DNA of 59,290 bases from HGM11525 sp045649145 (GCA_045649145.1 JAZRPK010000068.1:1-59290); one strand, 5' to 3'. Shown: positions 1-8,170, counted from the stretch's first letter. Notes: generated from the sequence alone by a model not told the origin. Program-made: numbers and translations.

Positions 1-205
1 GCTTTTTTAGCACGCTGACTAATTTCGTCATTTACATCCGAATTTCTGTCATAAAAAACTCAAGTTTCTTTTATACATACACTTTGTGTATGCTTGACAA
101 GAACTCTGCACTGTTCATTTTTCAAGGTACATACTGCCGCCAGCGGCGACAGCTTTATTATATTACCACATCCATTACCCTTTGTCAACACTTTTTTTCG
201 AATTT
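1..205 (-). promoter_or_regulatory. rRNA operon promoter and 16S leader (gene off the left edge)
   Basis: Read on the minus strand this stretch holds a near-perfect promoter: TTGACA at 188-183, a 17-bp spacer, and an extended -10 (TGG then TAATAT at 165-160). The transcript runs left through ACCTTGAAAAATGAACAG, a sequence typical of leaders just upstream of clostridial 16S rRNA genes, and then GACAGAAATTCGG, which fits the 5' arm of the 16S processing stem. The AT-rich tract around 190-245 would act as an UP-like element. The rRNA itself is not in the window. I infer a rrn operon pointing left from the promoter strength, the leader resemblance and the lack of any credible coding frame from 1 to 276. 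Confidence 0.72.
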
Positions 206-276
206 TTTTAACTTTTTTTATTTTTTCCAATATCTATACATTTTTATACAAAAAAAGTGCAGTTTCCTGCACCTTT

Positions 277-1110
277 TTACTTTACATATTTGATTATAAA
301 GCCCTCTCGCACACTGCAATTTACAACTTTAATTGCCTTTGCATCGGCACAGTCGGCTATTGCTTTGATTACCGCAACAGCTATACCCACCGTGTCAAAG
401 CGTTTGCCCGTAATTTCGCGAAGTGTTTGTTCGGAAAATTCCGTCATATCTGCAAGTTGCTCTATCGTAATATCATTTCCATCACCAAAAGTATGTTCTT
501 TCAATCCGAGCATCGCTCTTGCCGAGCCACCGAATATGTAAATGCAATCGGTTTGTTTTAATTTCGGCAACGACTTTTTAACGTGTCTGTATACATTTTC
601 AAGCTCTTGTGTATCAGCTATTGTTCCCGAAACAAACTCATTTTTCAGGCGTTTTACGCCCAGCTTTAGTGATAGACTGTCGGTCAATTTACCATCATCA
701 AAGCTGAAAATCTGGCAGCTGCCGCCACCAAGGTCAACACCAATACCTGTACTTATATCAACCTGCGCTTTCAGGCTTACAAAGTCGCATTCCGCCTCAT
801 CTTCACCTGATAGAATTTGTATACCTACGCCTGTATATTCCTTTATATACTCCGCAACCTCACCGGCGTTATTCAAATCACGAAATGCAGACGTAGCAAA
901 CGCAACGGGGGTTACTCCCTGTTGCTCTGTCATAACCTTTAGTGTCCCTACTACATTTGAGAGCCATATAATGCCCGCAGTTGTCAATATTGCATCAGCA
1001 GTATAGTCGAACAATTTTGACACCACAGACTGATTAAATATCTCCTGCATTTCATCATCATAGACAACCGCACGGATGGTGTTTGAGCCGATATCTATTA
1101 CGCCCGTCAT
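277..1110 (-). CDS. Ppx/GppA-family phosphatase, short form
   Basis: This 277-residue protein belongs to the exopolyphosphatase/guanosine-pentaphosphate phosphatase family, an actin-like ATPase fold acting on polyphosphate or (p)ppGpp in the cytoplasm. The N-terminal phosphate loop (IDIGSNTIRAVVY, residues 5-17), the second loop (VDLGGGSCQIF, near 124-134) and a late GGSARAM motif are visible. At 277 residues it is only the core two-lobe module and lacks the C-terminal HD domain of long Ppx and GppA proteins, so substrate preference cannot be read. Its ATG overlaps the stop of hisIE by 4 bp (ATGA), which implies translational coupling at the end of the histidine operon. Confidence 0.85.
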   Translation of the reverse strand: MTGVIDIGSNTIRAVVYDDEMQEIFNQSVVSKLFDYTADAILTTAGIIWLSNVVGTLKVMTEQQGVTPVAFATSAFRDLNNAGEVAEYIKEYTGVGIQILSGEDEAECDFVSLKAQVDISTGIGVDLGGGSCQIFSFDDGKLTDSLSLKLGVKRLKNEFVSGTIADTQELENVYRHVKKSLPKLKQTDCIYIFGGSARAMLGLKEHTFGDGNDITIEQLADMTEFSEQTLREITGKRFDTVGIAVAVIKAIADCADAKAIKVVNCSVREGFIIKYVK

Positions 1111-1739
1111 CGTCTTTTTTCAAGCTCGTCAAAGATGTCCTGCCAGCTCATACCGTTATCAACGAGCATAACCGTCATATGATACAAAAGGTCCGCAACC
1201 TCGTACTGAATTTCTGACTTATTTCTGTTTTTGCCTGCAATTACAACCTCGGCAGCCTCCTCGCCGACCTTTTTAAGAATCTTATCTTCGCCCTTATCGA
1301 AGAGGTAGTTGGTATAGCTGCCCTCCTGCGGATTCTTTTTTCTGTCCTCAGCAACAGCCTGCAGTCTTGGGAGAATATCTGCACCGCTTTGGGCAGGGCA
1401 GTCCACAAGTTTATCACCGTCAAATCTGCGATAGAAACAAGTTTCTTTCCCTGTATGACAGGCAGGGCCGTCGGGATTAACCGACACAAGCAGGCAATCC
1501 GCATCGCAGTCAACATCTACCGAATCAACATTCATATAGTTGCCGCTGGTTTCACCTTTAACCCAAAGCTCGTTTCTGCTTCTTGAATAGAATGTCGCTT
1601 TTTTGGTTTCGAGAGTCATTTTAAGACTTTCCTCGTTCATATAAGCAACCATCAGGACTTTCTTTGTTACATTATCCTGCACTACCGCAGGCACAAGTCC
1701 TTTATCATCAAATTTTATCATCTTCAAATGCTCTTCCAT
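1107..1739 (-). CDS. hisIE: Bifunctional phosphoribosyl-AMP cyclohydrolase / phosphoribosyl-ATP pyrophosphatase
   Basis: This enzyme carries out steps 2 and 3 of histidine synthesis: the C-terminal HisE half hydrolyses phosphoribosyl-ATP and the N-terminal HisI half opens the purine ring of phosphoribosyl-AMP. The HisI half shows the metal-site segments DCDADCLL and ACHTGKETCFYR; the HisE half has EEAAEVVIAGKN. I chose the ATG at 1739 (MEEHLKMIKF), which has GAAAGGA upstream, over an in-frame GTG at 1763 that lies inside hisA. The protein is 210 residues, normal for the fusion. It follows hisA by 14 bp and overlaps the ppx-like gene by 4 bp. Confidence 0.95.
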   Translation of the reverse strand: MEEHLKMIKFDDKGLVPAVVQDNVTKKVLMVAYMNEESLKMTLETKKATFYSRSRNELWVKGETSGNYMNVDSVDVDCDADCLLVSVNPDGPACHTGKETCFYRRFDGDKLVDCPAQSGADILPRLQAVAEDRKKNPQEGSYTNYLFDKGEDKILKKVGEEAAEVVIAGKNRNKSEIQYEVADLLYHMTVMLVDNGMSWQDIFDELEKRR

Positions 1740-1753
1740 TTTTATAATCCTTT

Positions 1754-2467
1754 CTATTTGCACACATTTATCGCATCAGCAAGCTTTACACTGTCGGTAT
1801 ACAGCGCCTTGCCCACGATTACACCCTCGACGCCTGTCGGGATAAGTGCTTTAATATGCTCAATGTTTCCCACACCGCCCGATGCGATAACATCAAGCGA
1901 TACATTTTCCACCATTTCACGCATTGCCGCAATATTAGGACCTGCAAGAGTCCCGTCTGTAGCAATATCGGTATAGATTACAGTTTTTACGCCGAGTGAT
2001 TCCATTTTCTTGGCAAACTCTACTGCACCAAACTCGGATACCTCTTCCCAGCCTTCAACTGCAACCTTGCCGTCCTTGGCATCGATGCCTATTACTATTT
2101 TGTCACCATATCTTTCAACCGCATTACGCACGAAATCCTCATCTTTTACGGCAGATGTTCCTATTATGACACGGCTGACTCCTAAGGCAAGTTTCTTCTC
2201 GATATCTTCCATAGTGCGTATACCGCCGCCCGTTTGCACTGGGACATTTACACTCTTACAAATTTCGGTAATAATTGCAGCGTTTACGCCGTGACCGTGT
2301 TTGGCACCGTCAAGGTCGACAACGTGAATAAACTCGCCGCCTTCCTTTTCCCATTTAAGAGCCATTTCGGCGGGGTTATCGCCATAGACGGTTACCTGGT
2401 CAAATCTTCCCTTTAATAGTCTGACGCAGTTTCCATCCTTGATATCTATTGCAGGATAAATTTTCAT
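1754..2467 (-). CDS. hisA: ProFAR isomerase HisA
   Basis: This is 1-(5-phosphoribosyl)-5-[(5-phosphoribosylamino)methylideneamino]imidazole-4-carboxamide isomerase, a TIM barrel that performs the Amadori rearrangement in step 4 of histidine synthesis. The catalytic aspartates are in the expected segments: PAIDIKDG at the N-terminus and YTDIATDGT in the second half. Phosphate-binding glycine loops are present (TGGGIRT and ASGGVG). The length of 237 residues is standard. Its start overlaps the hisG stop by 4 bp, so the two are probably translationally coupled. Confidence 0.96.
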   Translation of the reverse strand: MKIYPAIDIKDGNCVRLLKGRFDQVTVYGDNPAEMALKWEKEGGEFIHVVDLDGAKHGHGVNAAIITEICKSVNVPVQTGGGIRTMEDIEKKLALGVSRVIIGTSAVKDEDFVRNAVERYGDKIVIGIDAKDGKVAVEGWEEVSEFGAVEFAKKMESLGVKTVIYTDIATDGTLAGPNIAAMREMVENVSLDVIASGGVGNIEHIKALIPTGVEGVIVGKALYTDSVKLADAINVCK

Positions 2468-3102
2468 TCCTTAATCCTCTCCCTGAAGCCTTCTACTATT
2501 TTCATAATTCTGTCGGTGTGCATCTTCATACTCACTCTGTTTACAACAAACCAAGCTGACAGAGGACATACCTCATAGAGCACCTCAAGTCCGTTTTCCT
2601 CAAGAGTTTTGCCGCTTTCTACTATATCTACGATAACGTCCGACAAGCCTACAAGCGGTGCAAGCTCAACCGAGCCGTTGAGCTTAATAAGCTCAATCGT
2701 CTGGCCCTTTTCATCCCTGAAGAACTGCTCGGCAATATGCGGATATTTTGATGCGACCTTGAGGTTATTCACCGAGAACATCTTATCCTTCATCTCAGGC
2801 TTTCCGCAGACGCACATTCTGCATTTGCCGAAGCCTAAGTTTATCATCTCGTAGAGGTTTCTGCCCTCCTCCAAAAGAGTATCCTTACCGACAATACCTA
2901 TATCAGCTGCGCCGTATTCTACATAAGTCGGAACATCTGACGCTTTTACGAGTATAAACTTCATTTTATTCTTTTCATCTGTGAATATGAGCTTGCGTGA
3001 TTTTTCTTTCATTTCGGAACAGTCCATTCCAATATCTGTAAACATATCCATCGCAAGCTCTGCAAGTCTGCCCTTTGCCAAGGCTACGGTTAAATATTTC
3101 AT
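2464..3102 (-). CDS. hisG: ATP phosphoribosyltransferase, short catalytic form
   Basis: This enzyme starts histidine synthesis by joining ATP and PRPP. The 212-residue form (MKYLTVALAKGRLAELAM...) lacks the C-terminal histidine-binding ACT-like domain of long HisG, so it needs HisZ as its regulatory subunit, and hisZ lies immediately upstream. The PRPP-binding region near VDIVESGKTLEENGL is present. The frame is open further upstream into hisZ, but ATG 3102 has GGAAGGA in front and gives the family N-terminus. It lies 20 bp after hisZ and overlaps hisA by 4 bp. Confidence 0.95.
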   Translation of the reverse strand: MKYLTVALAKGRLAELAMDMFTDIGMDCSEMKEKSRKLIFTDEKNKMKFILVKASDVPTYVEYGAADIGIVGKDTLLEEGRNLYEMINLGFGKCRMCVCGKPEMKDKMFSVNNLKVASKYPHIAEQFFRDEKGQTIELIKLNGSVELAPLVGLSDVIVDIVESGKTLEENGLEVLYEVCPLSAWFVVNRVSMKMHTDRIMKIVEGFRERIKE

Positions 3103-3122
3103 ATCAGTTAAAGTCCTTCCGT

Positions 3123-4448
3123 TTAGTGATGATGCCCGCAATCGCAATCGTGATGATGCTCGCCACAGCCGCAATCACAATCGTCATCGTCATAATAGCC
3201 CAAAAACTCCTGTGCAGTGGTTTCGGTAATTTCATTCTTGATAAAGTCCTTAATTTGCACCTTACCGTCAGAATGAACGCGCATCATGCAGCCAGCACCA
3301 GTTGATATTGCGTATTTTTCACAATCGAGATAGTCGCCGTCGCCGATATACTGCTCTACCAAGCAGCCGTTTAACCGAAGCGTGTATGCAAGGTCATACG
3401 CAATACCCTCTGCATTCTTCTCTGGGAAGATTACACTTGCACTTAGAGTATTGCTGTGCTGTGCACCTTTTGAGCGCAATGCCGCCATTATGCGATTTAT
3501 TCCAAATGCAGCACCCACTGCGCCCGCCTTGACGCCAAAATGCCCGAGAAGATTATCATATCTGCCGCCCGCACATATAGGAAAGCCTACACCGTGGGTA
3601 TAGCATTTGAAAATAGTACCTGTATAATAGTCAATACTCTGGAGCATACCCAAATCTATCGAAATATACTTTTCAAAGCCGTAGAGTGTAAGAAGATTAA
3701 ATATTCTTCTAATATTATCAAGTGCCGCCTTTGACGTAGCGTTTAAGCCCTCAACATCGGCACGGTCCAAAACCTCGCTTCCTCCAAAAAGGGACGGCAG
3801 CTCGGAAAGAAGCTTTTTAATATCATCACCAATATCAAGCTCTGACACAAGCTCACGAATACCCAAAGAGTCTTTAGAGTCTATTCTTTCTCTCAATCTT
3901 TCGGTTGCATCAGCACTAAGACCTGCCTGCTCGACAAGTCCGTTAAAGAATGCCACCTGACCTATCTCCATCGAAAACTCGTCAATGCCGATAGCAAGTA
4001 CAGACTCTATGGCAGCTGAAATAACCTCGGCATCAGCTTCTGGCGTATATGAGCCGATAAGCTCAATACCCGCCTGTGTAAACTCTCTTTGTCTTGCCCC
4101 CTGAGTTTCTTCCGCACGAAAAACATTACCCGTATAGCAGTATCTTTTAGGTAGTACCGATAAATCCTCTTTAGTCGCTGCCATGCGAGCAATTGAGGTT
4201 GTTATATCGGGTCTTAAGGTGAGTATTCTCCCCTTTTCGTCAAAGAACTTAAACATATTCTCCTGCGAAATCTGTCCGCCCGACTCGGCAAATACATCAT
4301 AATATTCAAATGTGGGCAGCTCGACCTCACGGTAACCCATTGATGCAAGCACCGTCCATATAGTTGACTCAATCTCCTTTTTAGCCGCACACTCGTCGGG
4401 CAATATATCGCATACCCCTGTAGGTGTATGTCTGTTCCATTGTGCCAT
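3123..4448 (-). CDS. hisZ: HisZ regulatory subunit with a Cys/His/Asp-rich tail
   Basis: HisZ is a histidyl-tRNA-synthetase-like protein without aminoacylation activity that assembles with short HisG and gives histidine feedback control. The class II synthetase-like core is clear (TPTGVCDILPDE, LRPDITTSIAR, FRAEETQGARQREFTQ, AGGRYDNLL). It is 441 residues, longer than usual, because the last 22 residues consist almost only of Asp, Cys, His, Gly and Glu (five Cys and six His, ending GHHH). That tail resembles a metal-binding appendage and is not part of the HisZ fold I know. The gene leads the operon behind strong tandem promoters. Confidence 0.93.
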   Translation of the reverse strand: MAQWNRHTPTGVCDILPDECAAKKEIESTIWTVLASMGYREVELPTFEYYDVFAESGGQISQENMFKFFDEKGRILTLRPDITTSIARMAATKEDLSVLPKRYCYTGNVFRAEETQGARQREFTQAGIELIGSYTPEADAEVISAAIESVLAIGIDEFSMEIGQVAFFNGLVEQAGLSADATERLRERIDSKDSLGIRELVSELDIGDDIKKLLSELPSLFGGSEVLDRADVEGLNATSKAALDNIRRIFNLLTLYGFEKYISIDLGMLQSIDYYTGTIFKCYTHGVGFPICAGGRYDNLLGHFGVKAGAVGAAFGINRIMAALRSKGAQHSNTLSASVIFPEKNAEGIAYDLAYTLRLNGCLVEQYIGDGDYLDCEKYAISTGAGCMMRVHSDGKVQIKDFIKNEITETTAQEFLGYYDDDDCDCGCGEHHHDCDCGHHH

Positions 4449-4479
4449 ATATAAAATCCTTTCCGCTTTACTTTGCTAA

Positions 4480-4552
4480 ATCACTAAAGTGATTATACTA
4501 CCTTTATATATTATTGTCAAGTATATTATACTAATTTTTACTAAAAAGTCAA
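4480..4552 (-). promoter_or_regulatory. Tandem promoters and palindrome ahead of hisZ
   Basis: The proximal promoter is TTGACA (4520-4515), a 17-bp spacer and TATAAT (4497-4492). A second, upstream one is TTGACT (4552-4547), a 16-bp spacer and TATAAT (4530-4525). A perfect 6-2-6 palindrome, ATCACTAAAGTGAT, at 4480-4493 touches the proximal -10 and the likely start of transcription, where a repressor could bind. No T-box motif is visible in the roughly 40-nt leader. Confidence 0.75.
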
Positions 4553-4566
4553 TTATTCTCAATTGA

Positions 4567-4601
4567 AAGAAAAAAACAGAGCCGCTAAAAATGCGGCTCT
4601 G
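4567..4601 (-). terminator. rpsT terminator
   Basis: On the minus strand CAGAGCCGC pairs with GCGGCTCTG across an ATTTTTA loop (4577-4601) and is followed by a run of seven U. It sits directly after the rpsT stop and separates rpsT from the histidine operon. Confidence 0.88.
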
Positions 4602-4609
4602 TAAATGCT

Positions 4610-4873
4610 TTACGCCATCTTTGCAAGCTTCAAAGCAAGCTGCGACTTCTTTCTTGCAGCATTGTTCTTGTGCAGAATGCCCTGCTTTACGCTCTGGTCG
4701 AGCTTCTTAACAGCATTGTTATAAAGAGCGTTTACATTCTCCTTATCGTTTGCCTCGACAGCAGCCTCAAACTTCTTTACAGCAGTTCTGAGTGCAGTCT
4801 TGTGCATCTGGTTAATCAAAGTCTTCTTCTTGATAACCAATACACGCTTCTTTGCAGATTTGATGTTAGGCAT
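4610..4873 (-). CDS. rpsT: 30S ribosomal protein S20
   Basis: S20 is a small, basic, helical protein that binds 16S rRNA early in 30S assembly. The sequence MPNIKSAKKRVLVIKK at the N-terminus and the Lys/Arg/Ala-rich body are diagnostic, and the 87-residue length is normal. The ATG at 4873 has GGAGGTG 8 bp upstream; the frame opens three codons earlier, but that lacks a site. It is monocistronic, with its own promoter and terminator. Confidence 0.97.
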   Translation of the reverse strand: MPNIKSAKKRVLVIKKKTLINQMHKTALRTAVKKFEAAVEANDKENVNALYNNAVKKLDQSVKQGILHKNNAARKKSQLALKLAKMA

Positions 4874-4912
4874 TTTGTTCACCTCCGAGTAAATAATACA
4901 TAATACCCAATT

Positions 4913-4941
4913 ATTCTAACACAAGTTAATTAAAATTGCAA
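4913..4941 (-). promoter_or_regulatory. rpsT promoter
   Basis: TTGCAA (4941-4936), a 17-bp spacer and TAGAAT (4918-4913) lie about 45 bp upstream of the rpsT start and immediately after the end of trhP. Confidence 0.6.
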
Positions 4942-4970
4942 GACCTTTTTTCTAATTTTTTGAAAAATTT

Positions 4971-6197
4971 TTATTCTCGGCGTTTTCGTACCATTGCACC
5001 GACTGCAATTTTATCTTGAGAGTGGAATTTTACCGTCATTTCGGCGTGGTTTGCAACCTCTATCGGCTCACCATTCTCGTCCTGCAAATTCTCTACAACA
5101 AGTGTAGTAAACGGCTTTTTCGGCTCTATTATCTCTACCTCATCACCCGCAAAAAAGCGATTTCGCTGTGTGATGGTGAGCATTTTATTTTCCTCATCAT
5201 AGTCTGTAACCATACCAACAAGGTCATAGTCACGTATATACGAGCTATCGGTATAAACCTGTGCATTTTTGTCAGGCTTGCCGAAATAGAAGCCTGTATA
5301 ATATGGGCGGTGGCTTACCTTGCAAAGCTCGGCAAGCTGTTTTTCGTCAAATACATACCTCTCGGGATTTTCAAAATAACGGTCAATCTCCTCTCGGTAT
5401 GCCTTTACCACCGTTGCAAGATAATACGCAGTTTTTACTCTGCCCTCAAGCTTAAAGCTGGAAATACCGCTCTTTACAAGCTCAGGAATATGCGCTATCA
5501 TACACAAATCCTTCGAATTAAATATAAACGTACCACGCTCATTTTCGAATATAGGCATATATTCGCCCGGTCTGGTCTCTTCAACCAACGAATAGTTCCA
5601 TCTGCACGGATGTGCGCAAGCGCCCTGATTAGCGTCACGGGCGGTCATATAATTGGAAAGCAGGCATCTGCCCGAATAAGATATACACATAGCGCCGTGC
5701 ACAAAAGCCTCTATCTCGAGCTCGGGTGGTGTTTTTGCCCTTATTTCTTCAATTTCGGCAAGGCTCATTTCACGTGCTAAAACAACCCTCTTAGCCCCCA
5801 TCTCGTACCATTTGGTTGCACTGCGGTAGTTTACATTGTTAGCCTGTGTACTTATATGAATAGGAAGCTCTGGAGCGGTTTTTTGCAGAATATCAAACAT
5901 GCCCAAATCAGCAACCAGCACTGCATCAAACCCTATATCCTTAATACCTAAAACAAAGTTTTCAAAATCGTCAATGTCCCTGTTATGCGGCAATATATTT
6001 GCTGTAAGGTAAACCTTTTTACCCCTGTCGTGTGCGTATTTAACGCCCTCTATCATCTCTTCAAGGGAAAAATTTTCTGCCGCCACCCTAAGACTGTAAG
6101 CCTCGCCTCCGATATACACGGCATCAGCACCATAGTCAATAGCGGTTTTAAGTTTTTCAAGGCTCCCGCCGGGTGCTAAAAGCTCCGGTTTATTCAT
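4971..6197 (-). CDS. trhP: U32-family tRNA hydroxylation protein (TrhP/YrrO-like)
   Basis: Members of this U32 'peptidase' group (YegQ/TrhP; YrrN and YrrO in Bacillus) take part in prephenate-dependent 5-hydroxylation of wobble uridine in tRNA. The N-terminus (MNKPELLAPGGSLEKL) and the U32 signature around EAFVHGAMCISYSGRC, followed by NQGACAHPCRW, are present with their conserved cysteines. The 408-residue length suits the single-module type. I chose ATG 6197, which has AGAGGAG upstream. It overlaps the end of the trmR-like gene, and this pairing of methyltransferase with hydroxylase supports the tRNA role over proteolysis. Only one U32 gene is present here, whereas Bacillus has two. Confidence 0.85.
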   Translation of the reverse strand: MNKPELLAPGGSLEKLKTAIDYGADAVYIGGEAYSLRVAAENFSLEEMIEGVKYAHDRGKKVYLTANILPHNRDIDDFENFVLGIKDIGFDAVLVADLGMFDILQKTAPELPIHISTQANNVNYRSATKWYEMGAKRVVLAREMSLAEIEEIRAKTPPELEIEAFVHGAMCISYSGRCLLSNYMTARDANQGACAHPCRWNYSLVEETRPGEYMPIFENERGTFIFNSKDLCMIAHIPELVKSGISSFKLEGRVKTAYYLATVVKAYREEIDRYFENPERYVFDEKQLAELCKVSHRPYYTGFYFGKPDKNAQVYTDSSYIRDYDLVGMVTDYDEENKMLTITQRNRFFAGDEVEIIEPKKPFTTLVVENLQDENGEPIEVANHAEMTVKFHSQDKIAVGAMVRKRRE

Positions 6198-6213
6198 TGG
6201 CAAACATCTCCTC

Positions 6214-6873
6214 TTATTTCCTGACCGCAACCGTCATACCATCACCAAGCGGCAACAGCACCGTTTCAAGCTCTGCCCTTTGCATCTGGGCAGCGATAAA
6301 ATGACGCAGTCTTTTTACTATTGTTATTTTACGTCTTACTACGTGCTCGGGGTCTGCGGTCATACCTTTATAAAGCACATTGTCGGCAATTAACATTCCG
6401 CCCTTTTTAAGCAATCGGATGCAGTCGTTTAGCATATGTATATAATGTGCCTTAGGCCCGTCTAAAAAAATTAAATCATATTCACCCGTCAGCGTAGGTA
6501 CAGTTTCCACCGCATCACAATGACGCACCGTTATAACATCGCTCTTTCCGGCACGTTCTATATTTCTTCTTGCACGCTCAGCCATCTTTTCGTCAAGCTC
6601 TAAGGTAAGAATACTTCCGCCCTCAGAAAGCTTTTCGGACATCAAAAGTGCCGAATAGCCTATCGCACAGCCAATCTCCAATATATGCTTAGGTCTTTTC
6701 AGCTCGCAAAGTACCGACAAAAGCCTTGCCGCCTCGGGCAGAATAATGGGAATATCCTCGTCCTTAGCCTCTTTTTCAAGCTCTTTTAGTATCCCCGAGG
6801 TTTCGGGAACACCCTCTCTTAGCATTTGTGTGATATATGGATATACTATCGCATCCTTATCATACTCAATCAT
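6214..6873 (-). CDS. trmR: O-methyltransferase, TrmR/YrrM-like (tRNA 5-hydroxyuridine methyltransferase)
   Basis: This is a class I SAM-dependent O-methyltransferase of the COG4122 group. The SAM loop ILEIGCAIGYSALLM, the acidic strand end TLELDEKM and the motif LIFLDGPKAHY are all visible, and 219 residues is normal. Bacillus YrrM, now called TrmR, converts 5-hydroxyuridine at the tRNA wobble position to 5-methoxyuridine, and the U32 gene next to it here makes that substrate, so the same job is likely. The ATG overlaps the end of nrnA by 8 bp, continuing the translation operon. Another small-molecule O-methyltransferase role cannot be excluded from sequence alone. Confidence 0.82.
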   Translation of the reverse strand: MIEYDKDAIVYPYITQMLREGVPETSGILKELEKEAKDEDIPIILPEAARLLSVLCELKRPKHILEIGCAIGYSALLMSEKLSEGGSILTLELDEKMAERARRNIERAGKSDVITVRHCDAVETVPTLTGEYDLIFLDGPKAHYIHMLNDCIRLLKKGGMLIADNVLYKGMTADPEHVVRRKITIVKRLRHFIAAQMQRAELETVLLPLGDGMTVAVRK

Positions 6874-7816
6874 TGAACAATTCTCCGCAAATTTTTATTA
6901 CCTTGTCCTTCATATCCAAAAAGCTGTCTGTACTGCTCGACGCACCGCTCGCCATTTTGTGACCGCCGCCGCCGAATTGCTGTGCCAGAGAGCCTACATC
7001 ATATTCTCCGTTTGAGCGGAAGGACAGCTTTACCCTGTTATCTGTTTCCCTTACCGAAACGGCAATTTCGCATCCTGATACCATTCTTGCAATATTTACA
7101 ATATCGCCCATATCACGCTCTGCAACACCAAAGCGTTCAAATTCGTCCCTTTCGACCGCTATCATAGCAAGCTTACCGTCAAAATACGTTTCAACCCTGC
7201 TCATCAAATGTCCCTTAAAGTGCATAGTTTTTTCAGGCTCAGTATCAAAGAGCATACGGGAGAGGTATGCGTTATCTATCCCCTTTTCCAAAAGCTCAGC
7301 ACAAATACGCATTGTTTTAGGACTCACATTCGAGTACTTAAAGCTGCCCGTATCCGATGCAATTGCAATAAACAGGTATTCTGCAGTCTTTTGGTCAATT
7401 TCTTCGCCCAGTGCCGCTATAACATCTGCAAGTATCTCGCCTGTTGCAGCCGCATCGGGAACTACATAATTTACATCCGCAAAGCCGGTATTGGTGATAT
7501 GATGGTCAATTGATGCCGTGTTTTTTGCCGCATCAAACAAAGCCCTTCTGTCGCCGAGTCTTTCGATATCGCCGCAGTCAAGGCACAGACAAAGGTCATA
7601 TTCCCCGACATTATCATCGGGGAATATTCCCTCAGCATTCATAAAATCCAATCTCTGTTCCAACGGGGCACTAAATATAACATCAGCCTTTTTGCCCATA
7701 TTGGTAAGCACTCTTTTAATCGCAAGCGAGCTTCCGACAGAGTCGGCATCCTCGTTAATGTGCCCGAGGATGGCTATGCTGTCAGCTTTTTTAATTATAT
7801 CTACCAAATTTTTCAT
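6866..7816 (-). CDS. nrnA: DHH/DHHA1 oligoribonuclease / pAp phosphatase NrnA
   Basis: NrnA degrades 2-5 nt RNA fragments to mononucleotides and removes the 3'-phosphate of pAp. The DHH-type metal motifs are visible: GHINEDADSVGSSLA (residues about 17-31), CLDCGD, and SIDHHITNTGF; the C-terminal DHHA1 signature GGGGHKMASGA is near the end. At 316 residues it has normal length. I placed the start at ATG 7816 (MKNLVDIIKK), just after rbfA, because an upstream extension would run inside rbfA. The rbfA-nrnA order is typical of Firmicutes. Confidence 0.94.
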   Translation of the reverse strand: MKNLVDIIKKADSIAILGHINEDADSVGSSLAIKRVLTNMGKKADVIFSAPLEQRLDFMNAEGIFPDDNVGEYDLCLCLDCGDIERLGDRRALFDAAKNTASIDHHITNTGFADVNYVVPDAAATGEILADVIAALGEEIDQKTAEYLFIAIASDTGSFKYSNVSPKTMRICAELLEKGIDNAYLSRMLFDTEPEKTMHFKGHLMSRVETYFDGKLAMIAVERDEFERFGVAERDMGDIVNIARMVSGCEIAVSVRETDNRVKLSFRSNGEYDVGSLAQQFGGGGHKMASGASSSTDSFLDMKDKVIKICGELFND

Positions 7817-7820
7817 AGCA

Positions 7821-8156
7821 TTAAAGCTCCGAAAGAATTTTGTTAATATGTGCACCGTGCTCGATTGAGCGGTCAAGCTCGAAAACTATTTCGGGTGTGT
7901 GGCGAATGTCTATTCTTCTGCCAACCTCACGTCGAACATAACCCGATGCAGATTTCAAGCCCTCAAGTGCACGTTTTTTAGTTTCCTCGTCGCCCATTAC
8001 GCTCACATATACCTTTGCATATGAAAGGTCGTTTGTAACCGAAACGGCAACAACACTTGTCATAAGAGGAATACGTGTGTCCTTAAGCTCACGTATAATC
8101 TCCGCAAGGGCACGGTGTACCTCCTCGTTAATTTTGTTTATTCTTTCTTTTGCCAT
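7821..8156 (-). CDS. rbfA: Ribosome-binding factor A
   Basis: RbfA is a small KH-like factor that binds the 30S subunit during late 16S maturation and is needed at low temperature. The N-terminus MAKERINKINEEVHRALAEII and the segment VSVTNDLSYAKVYVSVMGDEE match the family. The 111-residue length is normal. ATG 8156 has AAAGGA in front; the frame runs on upstream, but without start support. It belongs to the nusA-infB operon and lies 124 bp after infB. Confidence 0.95.
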   Translation of the reverse strand: MAKERINKINEEVHRALAEIIRELKDTRIPLMTSVVAVSVTNDLSYAKVYVSVMGDEETKKRALEGLKSASGYVRREVGRRIDIRHTPEIVFELDRSIEHGAHINKILSEL

Positions 8157-8170
8157 AGTATTTCCTTTCT

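Noticed and set aside
84..561. Overlapping plus-strand reading frames at the left edge
   Set aside because: They run antisense across the rRNA leader and the ppx-like gene, have low-complexity Phe/Tyr-rich translations and no ribosome binding sites.
3123..3195. CRISPR-like or satellite repeat in hisZ
   Set aside because: The short reiterations encode the Cys/His/Asp tail and have no spacer structure; no CRISPR array exists in the window.
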